Source of the DNA: Pogonophryne albipinna
Lineage: Eukaryota; Chordata; Actinopteri; Perciformes; Artedidraconidae
Assembly (NCBI GenBank): GCA_028583405.1
Contig: CM053263.1
Coordinates: 1,941,215-2,005,214, forward strand
Direction: 5' to 3'
DNA: 64,000 nucleotides
The number at the start of each line of letters is the position of its first letter. Position 1 is the stretch's first letter. Position numbers and translations under genes: made by a program. The notes beneath the pieces were generated by a model that was given only the letters and a program-made list of their open reading frames with translations, did not search any database and was not told where the DNA came from. Shown here piece by piece: positions 1-15,870 of the stretch.

Positions 1-2353
<2,353 letters not shown>

Positions 2354-2969
2354 TTAGGCCCGTCCACACGGAGATGAAACAATATAGTTCTTTATCGTAT
2401 GGACGGTTCGTCCACACGAGGCCGTAACGGAACCGCGGAAACGGAGCCCTCAAACCATAACGCATCCCAAAGTGGGAAAATCTGGTAATGTAACTCTTGC
2501 GGCACCGTGTGTAGTACGCCTAAACGATCATAGCCCGCCTCTCCTGCTCACCCCCGTGTCACCGCTGATGCATTTCGCCAACAACAACAACAATGGTGGA
2601 TCACAGGGTTGCGTTCGTGCTCCAGACGCTACTGACCATGATACAGATGTTAGTGCAAAATCTACAGCTCCTCTACCACAACCATCAGCAACAAGTGGAC
2701 ATGGAGTACATGAACTACATGTTGCTAAATCCACCGCGGAGAATAACCAGAAGGGCAACCAGGCAACCATGGCAACCATGCTCGGGGGTCTTCTTCGCTG
2801 CTTTTGGTGTATTTTGTGACGGAAGTACAGCACCACTTACAGGCATATGTACTACACCGGTCTCGTGTGGACGGACACGTTTCTTGAGCCGATTCCATGT
2901 GGACGGAAGACTTTTTTGATATCGACATCGGTTCGTTTTCATTTTCGTCTCCGTGTGGACGGGGCCTTA
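2354..2969. mobile_element. PIF/Harbinger-like MITE with TTA target duplication
   Basis: A 610-bp element (2357-2966) has terminal inverted repeats GGCCCGTCCACACGGAGA on the left and the inverse TCTCCGTGTGGACGGGGCC on the right. It is flanked on both sides by TTA (2354-2356 and 2967-2969). A 3-bp TWA duplication is the mark of PIF/Harbinger transposons. The body contains the related motifs GTCCACACGAGG and GTGTGGACGGAC just inside each end. The internal open frame of about 108 codons shows no DDE or Myb motif that I can recognise, so the element is non-autonomous. Confidence 0.82.
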
Positions 2970-3902
2970 CTGGAACCATGAGGTTACCAAGCAACCACAG
3001 GAGACTACAGTAAGTTACTGCACCTGGCAAGGCAAGGCTGCAAGGCAAGTTTATTTATATAGCACCTTTCAGCACACGGCAACCCAAAGTGCTTTACAAA
3101 ATACAATAAAAGACATTTAAGAATAAATACAGCGGAAGCATATTATAAAATGGCATTTAAAAAACAGGCATTTATCATCATCATCATCATCATCATCATC
3201 TTTATTTAAAGAGACTCTTGGTCCATTATTACAAAACATACAACACTCAAATATAAATAAAAAAAGGCAGTTATACCAATGTTTCCACAGAGGTGACTGG
3301 TATCGTACAGCAGTGAAACACGGATTTGACAGCAGCATAATGACAGAGTTATGAGAAACATTCAATCGACAGATGAATTTGTACATCAGATTTCTCAAAA
3401 GAGCATGGAACGTGTTGACTCGTGCATTACAGAACATTTCACTTGCACTGCACCACCTTGGTTTTCTAAGCAGTATACGCAAACAGTCATTATAAGCAAC
3501 CTGGAGCTTCCGGAGGCTCGCCTTCTTATACTTGACCCACAAGGGGGCAGTATAGAGAGGAGTACAATAAGCTCTAAAGAGGTTCACCTTAACCTTATCT
3601 GAACACCAAGAGAATTTTCTAGCCAACATGTTGGCTTGTATATATAAGACACGCCGCTGTCTATACATGTCATCATCATCAGCCATTTCATCTGTGATGA
3701 TGTGTCCCAGATACTCAGTGTTACAGCAAACAGACGGCACCTGTCCTGATAGATAGAATGTTGGAAAACAAAGATTCTTATCCCCTTTTGCTCTGCAGAT
3801 CATTACAGCGCTCTTCTTAGCATTGTATTTAACGTCAAATTTCACTCCGTAATCAGAACAAACATTTAGCAACTGTTGAAATCCAGCACTGCTAGGAGAA
3901 AC

Positions 3903-5745
3903 TAGGAAGAAGCTAGATCACCAGACCCTCCATCCACCCACACACTGACCTCCTTTTCCCCTCTCTCTCCAAGTGAGGTTCTTACCCTCATTACCTCTGC
4001 CCGCCCTACCACCTGTCCTCTGGACCCTATCCCTTCAAACCTCCTTCAGACTATCGCTCCTGATATTCTACCGTTTCTCACCCATTTCATCAACACTTCT
4101 CTAACTTATGGTCACTTTCCAAATAGTCTTAAGGAGGCAAGAGTAAACCCTCTCTTAAAGAAACCCACTCTCAACCCGTCTGATGTTATAAACTACAGGC
4201 CTGTCTCTCTACTCCCGTTCCTGTCTAAAACACTTGAACGCGCTCTCTTTAAACAACTCTCCTGTTATCTCCATCAGAACAACCTTCTGGATCCGCACCA
4301 GTCTGGTTTCAAGGCAGGTCACTCCACAGAAACTGCTCTCATTGCTGTCACTGAGGAACTGCACACTGCCAAAGCAGCATCCCTCTCCTCTGTCATCATC
4401 CTGTTGGACCTGTCAGCTGCATTCGACACGGTGAACCATCAGATCCTCCTTCGCACTCTCCAAGAACTTGGAGTTTCAGGCTCTGCACTTTCCCTCCTCA
4501 CCTCATACCTCAAAGACCGTACCTACAGGGTAACTTGGAGAGGGTCCGAGTCCGACCCTTGTCAATTAACTACAGGGGTCCCTCAGGGCTCTGTTCTTGG
4601 TCCCCTTCTCTTCTCCCTGTACACAAACTCGCTCGGATCAGTCATTAGCCCGCATGGTTTTTCATACCACTGCTACGCTGACGACACCCAATTAATTCTG
4701 TCCTTCCCCCGCTCAGAGACCCAGGTCGTCGCACGCATCTCTGCTTGTCTAGCTGACATCTCTCAGTGGATGTCTGCTCATCACCTCAAGCTCAACCTTG
4801 ACAAGACTGAACTGCTTTTCCTTCCGGGAAAAGATTGTCCCACTCTTGACCTGACAATCAACATCGGCACCTCTGTTGTTTCACCGACTCAGACTGCAAG
4901 GAATCTGGGTGTGATCCTAGATAACAACCTGTCCTTCGCTGCAAACATCGCTGCTACAACCCGTTGCTGCAGATACACGCTTTACAACATCAGGAAGATT
5001 CGTCCCCAGCTGACCCAGAAAGCCACGCAGGTTCTGGTCCAGGCTCTCGTCAACTCACGCCTAGACTACTGCAACTCCCTCCTGGCTGGTCTACCTGCAT
5101 GTGCCATCCGACCTCTGCAGCTCATCCAGAATGCAGCTGCTCGTCTTGTCTTCAACCTTCCAACATTTTCCCACACCACTCCGCTCCTCCGCTCCCTTCA
5201 CTGGCTTCCGGTAACTGCTAGAATCCACTTCAAGACAATGGTACTTGCGTACCATGCTGCGAATGGATCTGGCCCTTCCTACATCCAGGACATGGTTAAA
5301 CTGTACACCCCAGCGCGTGCACTACGCTCTGCATCAGCCAAACGACTCGCTGCACCCTCGCTGCGAGGGGGACCCAAGTTCCCATCAGCAAAAACACGTG
5401 GGTTTGCTATCCTGGCTCCAAAATGGTGGAATGAGCTCCCCATTGACATCAGGACAGCAGAAAGCCTGCACATCTTCCGGCGCAGACTGAAAACTCATCT
5501 CTTTCGACTCCACCTCGAGCGATAGAATTACTAACAAAGAACTGCTAACAGAGCACTTATATACTAATAAAGGACTGGCTTATCTAAAGCCAGTTGAGTA
5601 GCACTTGAAATGTTTGGCTCTATGAAACCTGATGTACTTATATGATTCTGTTTTCTTCAAGGTTGTGTCTTCCTGGTCGAATGTACTTATTGTAAGTCGC
5701 TTTGGATAAAAGCGTCAGCTAAATGCAATGTAATGTAAAAAAAAA
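3903..5745 (+). mobile_element. Inner L2-like LINE, 5'-truncated
   Basis: This is a non-LTR retrotransposon with the L2-type 3' tail GTCGCTTTGGATAAAAGCGT and a short poly(A). It is flanked by AGAAAC at 3897-3902 and 5746-5751, a target duplication inside the reverse-transcriptase gene of the middle LINE. It lacks the 5' endonuclease part, as most LINE copies do. Its open frame is described separately. It is the youngest of the three nested elements because it interrupts the others and its coding frame is intact. Confidence 0.9.
3904..5525 (+). CDS. Reverse transcriptase fragment of the L2-like LINE
   Basis: One open frame of about 540 codons runs through the reverse-transcriptase domain. Landmarks are NYRPVSLLPFLSKTLER, the LDLSAAFDTVNHQ finger/palm motif, TGVPQGSVLGPLLFSLY and the catalytic YADD in SYHCYADDTQL. 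The thumb and C-terminal region includes SRLDYCNSLLAGLP and QNAAARLVFNLP, and the frame ends with FRRRLKTHLFRLHLER and a stop. The apurinic endonuclease that normally precedes the reverse transcriptase is absent, so the copy cannot retrotranspose alone. There is no true start codon; the frame begins at the truncation point. The uninterrupted frame suggests recent insertion. Confidence 0.88.
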
Positions 5746-6640
5746 AGAAACAATTGCCAGATCATCAGCATACATAAGATGGTTTACAATCACATTACCA
5801 ATCACACACCCTGTTTTACAGACACTTAAATCATCTGATAGATCATTCATATAGATATTAAAAAGGCACGGTGAGAGGAGCCCCCCCTGGCGGACTCCAT
5901 TACCAACACCAAATGGCGCCGAGACTGCATTCCCCCATTTGATCCGCATGCTCTGGTTGGCCTACCAATAAGCCAGGATCCTAATTATACTGTTGGGCAC
6001 ACCCCTTTGTCTCAATTTGTCTCAATTTTTTCATTTAAAAAGCAAATATAATAAAATAAACACAACAGGTATAAAATACATGAATAAAAGCCATAGGCCG
6101 ACTGCAGTGGGAATATGACCAACCATCTGACCAAAAGATACGTTTTTTGTTCTAGATGGTCGGGGCATAAAAACTAAACGCTGCTTCTCCATATTTAGTT
6201 CTGACTCTTGTAACAGAGAGCAGACCCGTCCCAGAAGACCTGAGACTCCTGGATGGTTCATACTTCTGCAGGAGATTGTTAATATAATTTGGTCCTAAAC
6301 CATTCAGTGCTTTAAAAACCAGCACTTTAAAATCAATTATTTGGTAGACTGGAAGCCAGTGTAAAGACTTCAGTACTGGACTGATGTGATCCACTTTCTT
6401 AGTGTTAGTGAGGACACGAGCAGCGGCGTTCTGAATCAGCTGCAGCTTTAATGGATTTTTTTGTGAGACCTGTGAAGACACTATTACAGTAGTCCAGTCT
6501 ACTGAAGATCAAAGCATGGACAAGTTTTTCCAAATCCTGCTGTGACATTAGTATTTTAATCCTAGATATGTTCTTAAAGTGGTAGTATGCAGATTTAATA
6601 ACTGCTGTAAGAGAAATACTGGCCCCCAAAAACCACAGCA

Positions 6641-6800
6641 TGACATTTTATACTTCCGTTGTATATGGGTTAAATACATGAAATAAAACCTGTTATGTGA
6701 GCCCTTCGAGGTGTTTGAAGGCATGTTTTTTATTTGTTACCTTTGAGCCAGGCTAGCTGTTTCCCCTTGCTTAAAGTCTTTGTGCTAAGCTAAACTAACT
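6641..6800 (+). repeat. Dispersed teleost repeat fragment (GCTAGCTG family)
   Basis: The run TTGTTACCTTTGAGCCAGG followed by CTAGCTGTTTCCCC and CTAAGCTAAACTAACTGCAG belongs to a repeat very common in percomorph genomes. Related fragments occur at about 16400-16520, 32230-32335 and 50070-50180. It is non-coding and of unknown class. Confidence 0.6.
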
Positions 6801-6881
6801 GCAGCTTCCCATTTACTGCGCAGACATTAGGGTTCAACGAATCCTAATGTCTGCGCAGTAAATGGGAAGCTGCAGTTAGTT
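6793..6881. repeat. Perfect 39-bp inverted repeat with 11-bp loop
   Basis: Left arm 6793-6831 and right arm 6843-6881 are exact reverse complements; the loop is GTTCAACGAAT. A second hairpin, arms 6879-6892 and 6908-6921 (14 bp, perfect), begins at the end of the first. The left arm continues the dispersed repeat to its left, so the right arm looks like an inverted duplication of part of that repeat. Confidence 0.97.
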
Positions 6882-6921
6882 GGGATTATTTTGAATCCGA
6901 TTCATCTAAAATAATCCCAAC

Positions 6922-9815
<2,894 letters not shown>

Positions 9816-9827
9816 ATGATTCTCAGT

Positions 9828-10793
9828 GGGCCATCCAATCTCTGTACTCCCACAGCGAGAGCTGTGTCCGGGTCCTCGGCAGTAAGTCGGACCCATTTCC
9901 GGTGAGGGTTGGCCTCCGCCAGGGCTGCGCTTTGTCTCCAATCCTGTTTGTCATGGGGGGGGTCTGCAGTTCGGTGGACTAAGGATTGCACCACTGCTTT
10001 TTGCAGATGATGTGGTTCTGATGGCTTCAGCACTCACTGGATCGGTTCGCAACCGAGTGTGAAGCGGCTGGGATGAGGATCAGCACCTCCAAATCTGAGG
10101 CCATGGTTCTCAGCAGGAAACCGATGGACTGTCCACTCCAAGTAGGGAATGAGTCCTTACCCCAAGTGAAGGAGTTCAAGTATCTCGGGGTCTTGTTCTC
10201 GAGTGAGGGAACAATGGAGCGTGAGATGGGCCGGAGAATCGGAGCAGCGGGAGTGGTACTGCAGTTGCTTTACCGCACCGTTATGACGAAAAGGGAGCTG
10301 AGCCGGAAGGCAAAGCTCTCTGTCCACCGGGCCATTTTCATTCCTACCCTCACCTATGGTCATGAAGGATGGGTCATGACCGAAAGAACGAGATCGCGGA
10401 TACAAGCGGCCGAGATGGGTTTTCTCCGCAGGGTGGCTGGTGTCTCCCTTAGGGATAAGGTGAGAAGTTCAGTCATCCGGGAGGGACTCGGAGTTGAGCC
10501 GCTCCTCCTTCGCGTCGAAAGGAGCCAGTTGAGGTGGTTCGGGCACCTAGTTAGGATGTCACCTGGGCGCCTCCCTAGGGAGGTGTTCCAAGCACGTCCA
10601 GCTGGGAAGAGACCAAGGGGTAGACCTAGGACCAGGTGGAGGGATTATATCTCTTCGCTGGCCTGGGAGCGCCTTGGGATCCCCCAGTCAGAGCTGGTTG
10701 ATGTGGCCAGGGAAAGGAACGTTTGGGGCTCTCTGCTGGAATTGCTACCCCCGCGACCCGACCACGGATAAGCGAGAGAAGATGGATGGATGG
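9828..10793 (+). mobile_element. 5'-truncated LINE (RTE-like) with 12-bp target duplication
   Basis: The insertion is bounded by the direct repeat ATGATTCTCAGT at 9816-9827 and 10794-10805. It ends in a (GATG)n tail. The first part (9840-10030) encodes a damaged reverse-transcriptase segment: VRVLGSKSDPFPVRVGLRQG, CALSPILFV, a frameshift and short deletion at a G run near 9955, then LLFADDVVLMAS with the catalytic ADD. The intact distal part is the next entry. The clade is uncertain; the C-terminal GHLVRM and GRPRTRWRD motifs are shared by RTE-related elements. Confidence 0.85.
10073..10774 (+). CDS. C-terminal LINE protein fragment
   Basis: An open frame of about 232 codons forms the 3' part of the LINE reverse-transcriptase ORF. 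It begins RISTSKSEAMVLSRKP and contains VKEFKYLGVLFSSEGTMERE, RAIFIPTLTYGHEGW, RSQLRWFGHLVRMSPGRLPR, KRPRGRPRTRWRDYISSL and a final LLPPRPDHG. The region is downstream of the YADD box, in the thumb and a basic C-terminal domain. The upstream portion is out of frame, so this is a remnant and not a gene. The first Met is not a real start. Confidence 0.8.
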
Positions 10794-10805
10794 ATGATTC
10801 TCAGT

Positions 10806-11902
10806 ATTACATTGCAGGTCATAGAAATGTGATGTGTAGTATTCACTCGGTGTGTTTTAATGGTGACTCCTGTGCTATATTAGCTTTTTAACAAAATACA
10901 ACCTTTATTTGAGTTGCACTTTTCAGTGTTTCTTTGAAAGGAAATGAAGAAAATTAGTCAAAAGTGCATTCTTGCCAAATTAAGCTACAGGACGATTTAT
11001 AAGTGTATGTCTTTACACAGGAAAGCAACAACACATCAGTGGGTCAAAGGGAACAAAAGAGAAACAGATGCAGCATCTCGCTAACAGGAGAGAAAATAGT
11101 GCGTCAACGTAAACTATTAAGTTAATGCCACATTTAAAATAGTATAACTTCTTTACCTTGCCGTCAAGCTGCCCTTTCCAACAAGGTAATACAATCTAAG
11201 GATATCATGTTTTATTGCTTGTGATTTTTGTTTGGAGGTGCATATTACTGTAGAAATGTATGTATTATATTTAAACATTTCTGGTAATCCAAGATGCCAC
11301 CTCCATTGGATCTATTTTTCTATTGTTTTTTGATTTGTAGATATGCACTGAGGGGATTGCTTTTTTTGTTTCGTTGTACCTACAATGACAATAAAGGAGG
11401 TCAATTCAATCTGAAGTTTACTGTGTTTTGCATCCAATTATTGAAAACATACTATTGTGGAAGATTGCCTTTATAGTCATAGTACACAAGTGACTATTCC
11501 TATTAAGATTTGAAGAAAATGGTGTTACCTTGGGCAGTTTAAAAAGAAATAAGTGCAAGCAGGAATGTATTCTCTGAACATTAAAATGACAGAATAACAT
11601 TAACTGATTAATGGCTTTCATTAAAATGCCACACCACAATCATTTTCCCTCAGAGCAGAAGATGTTTATTAGCCTATAGCACATGTCATTAGTATACAGT
11701 AAAGTTCTGGTACCTTAAACAGATGCTACAGATACCTGCTGCACCTCTGGGTGAAGGAGAAGCTGGCTCCCCTGTGGCCACCACAATACCTCACAACTGC
11801 TACAAGTGCTGTGTATCCAGTAGAGACTGCGGCAATAAAACCTGTGCCTGAGGCTCAGTGTGAGTATTGGTAAGAAACAATTGGAGTCGTGAAATGGTGG
11901 TG

Positions 11903-11903
<1 letters not shown>
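10806..11903. other. Intergenic with a LINE-tail-like relic
   Basis: Near 11365-11415 the run TTTCGTTGTACCTACAATG followed by ACAATAAAGG and CAATTCAAT resembles the 3' end of a fish retroelement. A related tail occurs inverted near 19597-19660. Otherwise nothing was recognised. Confidence 0.4.

Positions 11904-11943
<40 letters not shown>
11904..11943 (+). repeat. (TG)20 microsatellite
   Basis: Uninterrupted TG array of 40 bp. Confidence 0.97.
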
Positions 11944-11947
<4 letters not shown>

Positions 11948-12112
11948 AAATAACAATTCCATTTTGATCATGATGTTCCGTCAAAATGCTGAGCTGACAC
12001 AAAGAACACCCATCAGTGTTTATGAAGCTGCTTCTATTACCTTCACTGCCACTTAAACACAATGAACTCACTGCATTGATAAGATATTACCCAGCATCCC
12101 CTCAGGCTGTGT

Positions 12113-12356
<244 letters not shown>

Positions 12357-12429
12357 CTCCAGGGTTAAACTCCTCCAAATACTGATAAGCCAATGTCATC
12401 CACACACACAAAGCATTAACGCAGCACCA

Positions 12430-12650
12430 TGTCTGCTCCATCAAAATCGATAATGGCCCCGGGGCCCGTGTCGCGGCCATGTCTAAGAGCAGCAGCAGTA
12501 ATAATAACCATGTTAATGAGCTGCGGGGAAAGGTCAAGGCTAAACAAAAGAATTCCTCCTTATAAATATTTAAGTGTGATTAACATTGGCAGTCCTAATT
12601 AAGACATCAGTCTACGCTCTGTGAAAAGGCCTTTGATTAGTCAACACTCA
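12430..12650. other. Candidate conserved non-coding stretch
   Basis: By eye this differs from the repeat-rich surroundings. It contains AATAATAACCATGTTAATGA, TTTAAGTGTGATTAACATTG, CCTAATTAAGACATCAG and CTTTGATTAGTCAACA, that is, several homeodomain- and TCF-like cores, and has no open frame. This is inference only; no alignment could be done. Confidence 0.25.
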
Positions 12651-13013
12651 GGAACCCTCACTCCACTGAAGAGACGCTCAGCAGAGCCTGATGGGACAGC
12701 TGAGAGAGGGGGGGGGGGTTATGTTTTGTTTTGAAATAATAGCAGACTAAATGTTGAATCTTGGAGAACACCCAAATTATGAAATGGATCTGAATGGTCT
12801 CCTTGACAACAGACTCTTCTTGGTTAAACAGCGGAATGTACACATGTTTCCACCCAAATATCAACAAGAACTTGGATGTTAGTTGTTGCTATTTCATCAT
12901 GGGGGATATCGATTTAAGCATACAAGCTGCATTTGAGCATACAGTAAAACACATGACAACATGTTGGCAGTCATTCTTGTGACTGAAAAATAAGGAAACA
13001 GCTGTACTATTTA

Positions 13014-13380
13014 TAGGGGCCCTATTTTAAATGTTCATGTTCAGGTGTATATCAGTATTTAGTGTCTCTACTGTGACATATCTCCATGCTTTAATGTTCA
13101 AAAAGCTCTTTATTTTTCTCATACTGTCTTTGCTGCAGCACCTCTTTTCACCCTCTGTCTGAAACCAGAGCCCAGTCTGCTCTGATTGGTTCGCTGGTCA
13201 GCTCTGTTGTGATTGGTCAACCCCATAGAGATGTCCGCTCCTTATCACGTACACTATGTTCGAGTGCTAGCCAATAGAAGCACAAGTGTTACATAGTGTT
13301 GTCACTATGTTCTGGAAGTAAACCAAAGAGTCCAATGTAGGCGTTTCAGACAAGGAACCTACATTTAAACATCTATAAAA
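13014..13380 (+). repeat. Dispersed teleost repeat beginning GGGGCCCTATTTTAA
   Basis: The sequence starts GGGGCCCTATTTTAAATG and runs through TTTAGTGTCTCTACTGTGAC, CTTTAATGTTCAAAAAGCTC, GCAGCACCTCTTTTCACCCT, TGCTCTGATTGGTTCGCTGG and GTTACATAGTG. I recognise this order of motifs as a repeat common in percomorph genomes. The right end could not be fixed. Confidence 0.6.
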
Positions 13381-14279
13381 TATACGACAATTCTGAATGT
13401 TAGCAATCATTCCTTTGGAAATAAGTAGAAAAACAAGGAACACTACTAAGGTAAAGTCTTAAGTTGTTGGACAACATAAAAAAAATCTGAAAAATTCAAT
13501 ATATAGAAATAAATATGCAATGTAGGTATCAGGTGTTACAATAAAAAAACAAATTCCCATCAAAAGCTTAAAAGTAGAAGTCACATAAACCGTTGTTATC
13601 TCAATACATAGACACCTGTAAAGACAGGGGTTAGATGTAGAGTGGGGCGATGAGGGGACCCTATGACCTATTCATGAATGATGCATCTTGGAAAAATGTC
13701 ACACCTCAAACTCTCTGCCAAATTGCTTTGCACAGTGCGTGAGACACTGCATTTTCCATCAGCCTTAACAGATGTTGGTGTGTGGACATCACAGGGCTCG
13801 GTGGTTGGCCCTGTCATCTCACAGCGGGAAGGTTCACAGATCAAACCTCAGCCCCGGACTCCTCTGTGTGGACCATCTTTACATAGAGCTTTCAATTTCC
13901 TCCAAAAGTTCAAAGTCATGCAGGTTCTGGCCCTATCTGCAGTTTCTTCTGGATATAAAGTAGACTTATATTGGAGGTGAAAAAAGACATTTTGAAAGGT
14001 ATACACATGTTTGTACACACTGAAACACACACGACTAGCGACAAAGTTCAGTGCCAGATAACAGTACTCCATGTCATGCAGATGTATGCTGTTGTCCTGG
14101 GTTATAACCCTCCGCTGGGTTATACAATGCTTAAGATGACTCCATGATGTCACCCGTCCCAATATCACCCAATCGCAGGACATCAAATGGAGATAATCAT
14201 ATTTGAGTGCGTCTGTGTTGTGATTGCCTCGAGGCACCTTGCACAACTGTTAGGGGGACAATGAGGTCTCAAACACAGT

Positions 14280-14282
<3 letters not shown>
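13381..14282. other. Intergenic, nothing recognised
   Basis: Only short open frames. No exon or transposon boundary was seen. Confidence 0.5.

Positions 14283-14360
<78 letters not shown>
14283..14360 (+). repeat. (TG)39 microsatellite
   Basis: Uninterrupted TG array of 78 bp. Confidence 0.98.
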
Positions 14361-14364
<4 letters not shown>

Positions 14365-15819
14365 AATGTGCAATAACTCCTGTTTTCCCTCGAGCATTTT
14401 GCTTACAATGTGAGTCTGCATGTGCAATAGCAATAGTCATATTATAAATAATAAATCACGTTGTGTGTTTCTGTATTCGTGTTTTGTCTGTATTTGTATG
14501 TGAACAGGTCATGTGTCTGTGTGTGTTTTTAGCAACTGCATGTGTTTATATGACAATAAAAAGGCTAATATAAAGTACATTTTAGTGTGTGTAGGTCTCA
14601 GATGGATACAATGTGAGCACACTGTATATAAGTGGGCTCCGATCATCCAAGTGTATTAGACGAGTGGACAAAATCAAGAAGAGAAATGCTCGGGGCACCA
14701 GCTCCACATCACACAGCAGGCAAGCCACAGGACAAGTTGTAAGTGTAAAGTAATTTAAATCCTCTTCTGAAGGATGAGAAAACATTTTATACAGCTGTGG
14801 GGATTAGTCTAAACTGGCTTCCGCAGGTCACGGATGGATAGGCTTATGTAGGGCCATATAACAGGTTTAGTAACCAATGGCTTGTGACACAGTCATATGC
14901 CTTCAAACCTTCAAAAAAACCTTCAAACTTACTCTGTCCAGACATGTTGTTGGGGGAATTCAGAGTTTATAGGCTGGAGATACATATAAACTCGTTGTAG
15001 ATGTCAAAGTACATTTGTTGCTTTTAGCAATTGGGATTTAATTGACATAAAGCATCATAAACAAAAGTGCATGGTAATTTGGTCACTACCATACTGGTGC
15101 AATACTGCATGTATCATTATGAGAATGATGACAGATAAAATAGGCAACACTTGAGAAACGAGAGGTATTTGCTATTGCAGTTCTGTATTAAAGAATTGTC
15201 AAGTGTATCTGAAATGTAAAAAGTCAGTCAACATTTTTCTTAAAGCATATCAGGAAACTCCAAATGACTGGCTCTAGTTATAGTTATAATACAATGGAGA
15301 ACTTCCTCTGTGCGGCACACGTGTGAAATGTCAAACAGAAACAAGTTATTTCTCATTACCAAACTTCTATCTTATCTTTGTTCTGACTTCCAGCAAGCCA
15401 CTTTTTCAGCCGCAGCCAGGAAAAGAGCAAGAGAAAGGTTTGTTATTGTCACGCTAAAGAGCACAGACATCCTTTAAACCTTTCATTTGTTACTTTTCTC
15501 ACATTGAAACTACAGAAAAGTCTGTAGATCTTTTATTGTGCCTTTAGGAAGTTCTGTCCTCATCAACATTAATTATGTTAAAAGCTGTGAGCACAGCAAA
15601 TAACCATCAGAAACAATGCGTGTATGCTTATCAACACCTCTCGAAAAGTCTGATGAAATTGATTGTGTTCATGTGCTGTTTTTGTTCTTCTTCTGGTAAT
15701 AGGAATTAAACTCCATTACCATTCCAACACAATAGCACTTTTCCATTAACGCATGGTGATAATATATACAAGGAACTGTCAGCTGTCAGCTAACTTTTAC
15801 ATTAACAGTGTTTAAAGGG

Positions 15820-15820
<1 letters not shown>
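14361..15820. other. Intergenic, nothing recognised
   Basis: Unique-looking AT-rich sequence; no supported feature. Confidence 0.5.

Positions 15821-15868
<48 letters not shown>
15821..15868 (+). repeat. (TG)24 microsatellite
   Basis: Uninterrupted TG array of 48 bp. Confidence 0.98.

Positions 15869-15870
<2 letters not shown>

Larger units (their letters stand above)
3164..6031 (-). mobile_element. Middle LINE (Nimb/I-like), itself interrupted
   Basis: The minus strand encodes reverse-transcriptase pieces in two blocks. 5949-5752 has NGVRQGGLLSPCLFNIYM and the catalytic YADD in NHLMYADDLAIVS. 3902-3200 continues with SPSSAGFQQLLNVCSDYG, then TEYLGHII, LYIQANML and LQVAYNDCLRILL. The two blocks join seamlessly once the L2-like insertion 3903-5745 is removed. 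The 3' end is AATAAA followed by (GAT)9 (plus-strand ATC repeat 3174-3200). The element is bounded by a 10-bp target duplication CATTTAAAAA. Clade assignment to I/Nimb is tentative. It is 5'-truncated: no endonuclease is seen. Confidence 0.8.
3030..6640 (-). mobile_element. Outer Rex1/CR1-like LINE fragment, split by later insertions
   Basis: On the minus strand 6640 to 6150 encodes the C-terminal part of a non-LTR retrotransposon protein, broken by frameshifts. Recognisable pieces are SAYYHFKNISRIK, SRLDYCNSVFTGLTKKS, QLIQNAAARVLTNTKKVDH, LKSLHWLPV and SRSLRSSGTGLLSV. The same protein is encoded by the better copy at 46322-47047. Its 3' end (GAAAGGTGCTATATAAATAA then CTTGCCTTGC) lies far away at 3030-3163. 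The gap is explained by a second LINE inserted into the 3' UTR, with CATTTAAAAA repeated at 3154-3163 and 6032-6041. The 5' part, including endonuclease and most of the reverse transcriptase, is missing. Confidence 0.8.
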
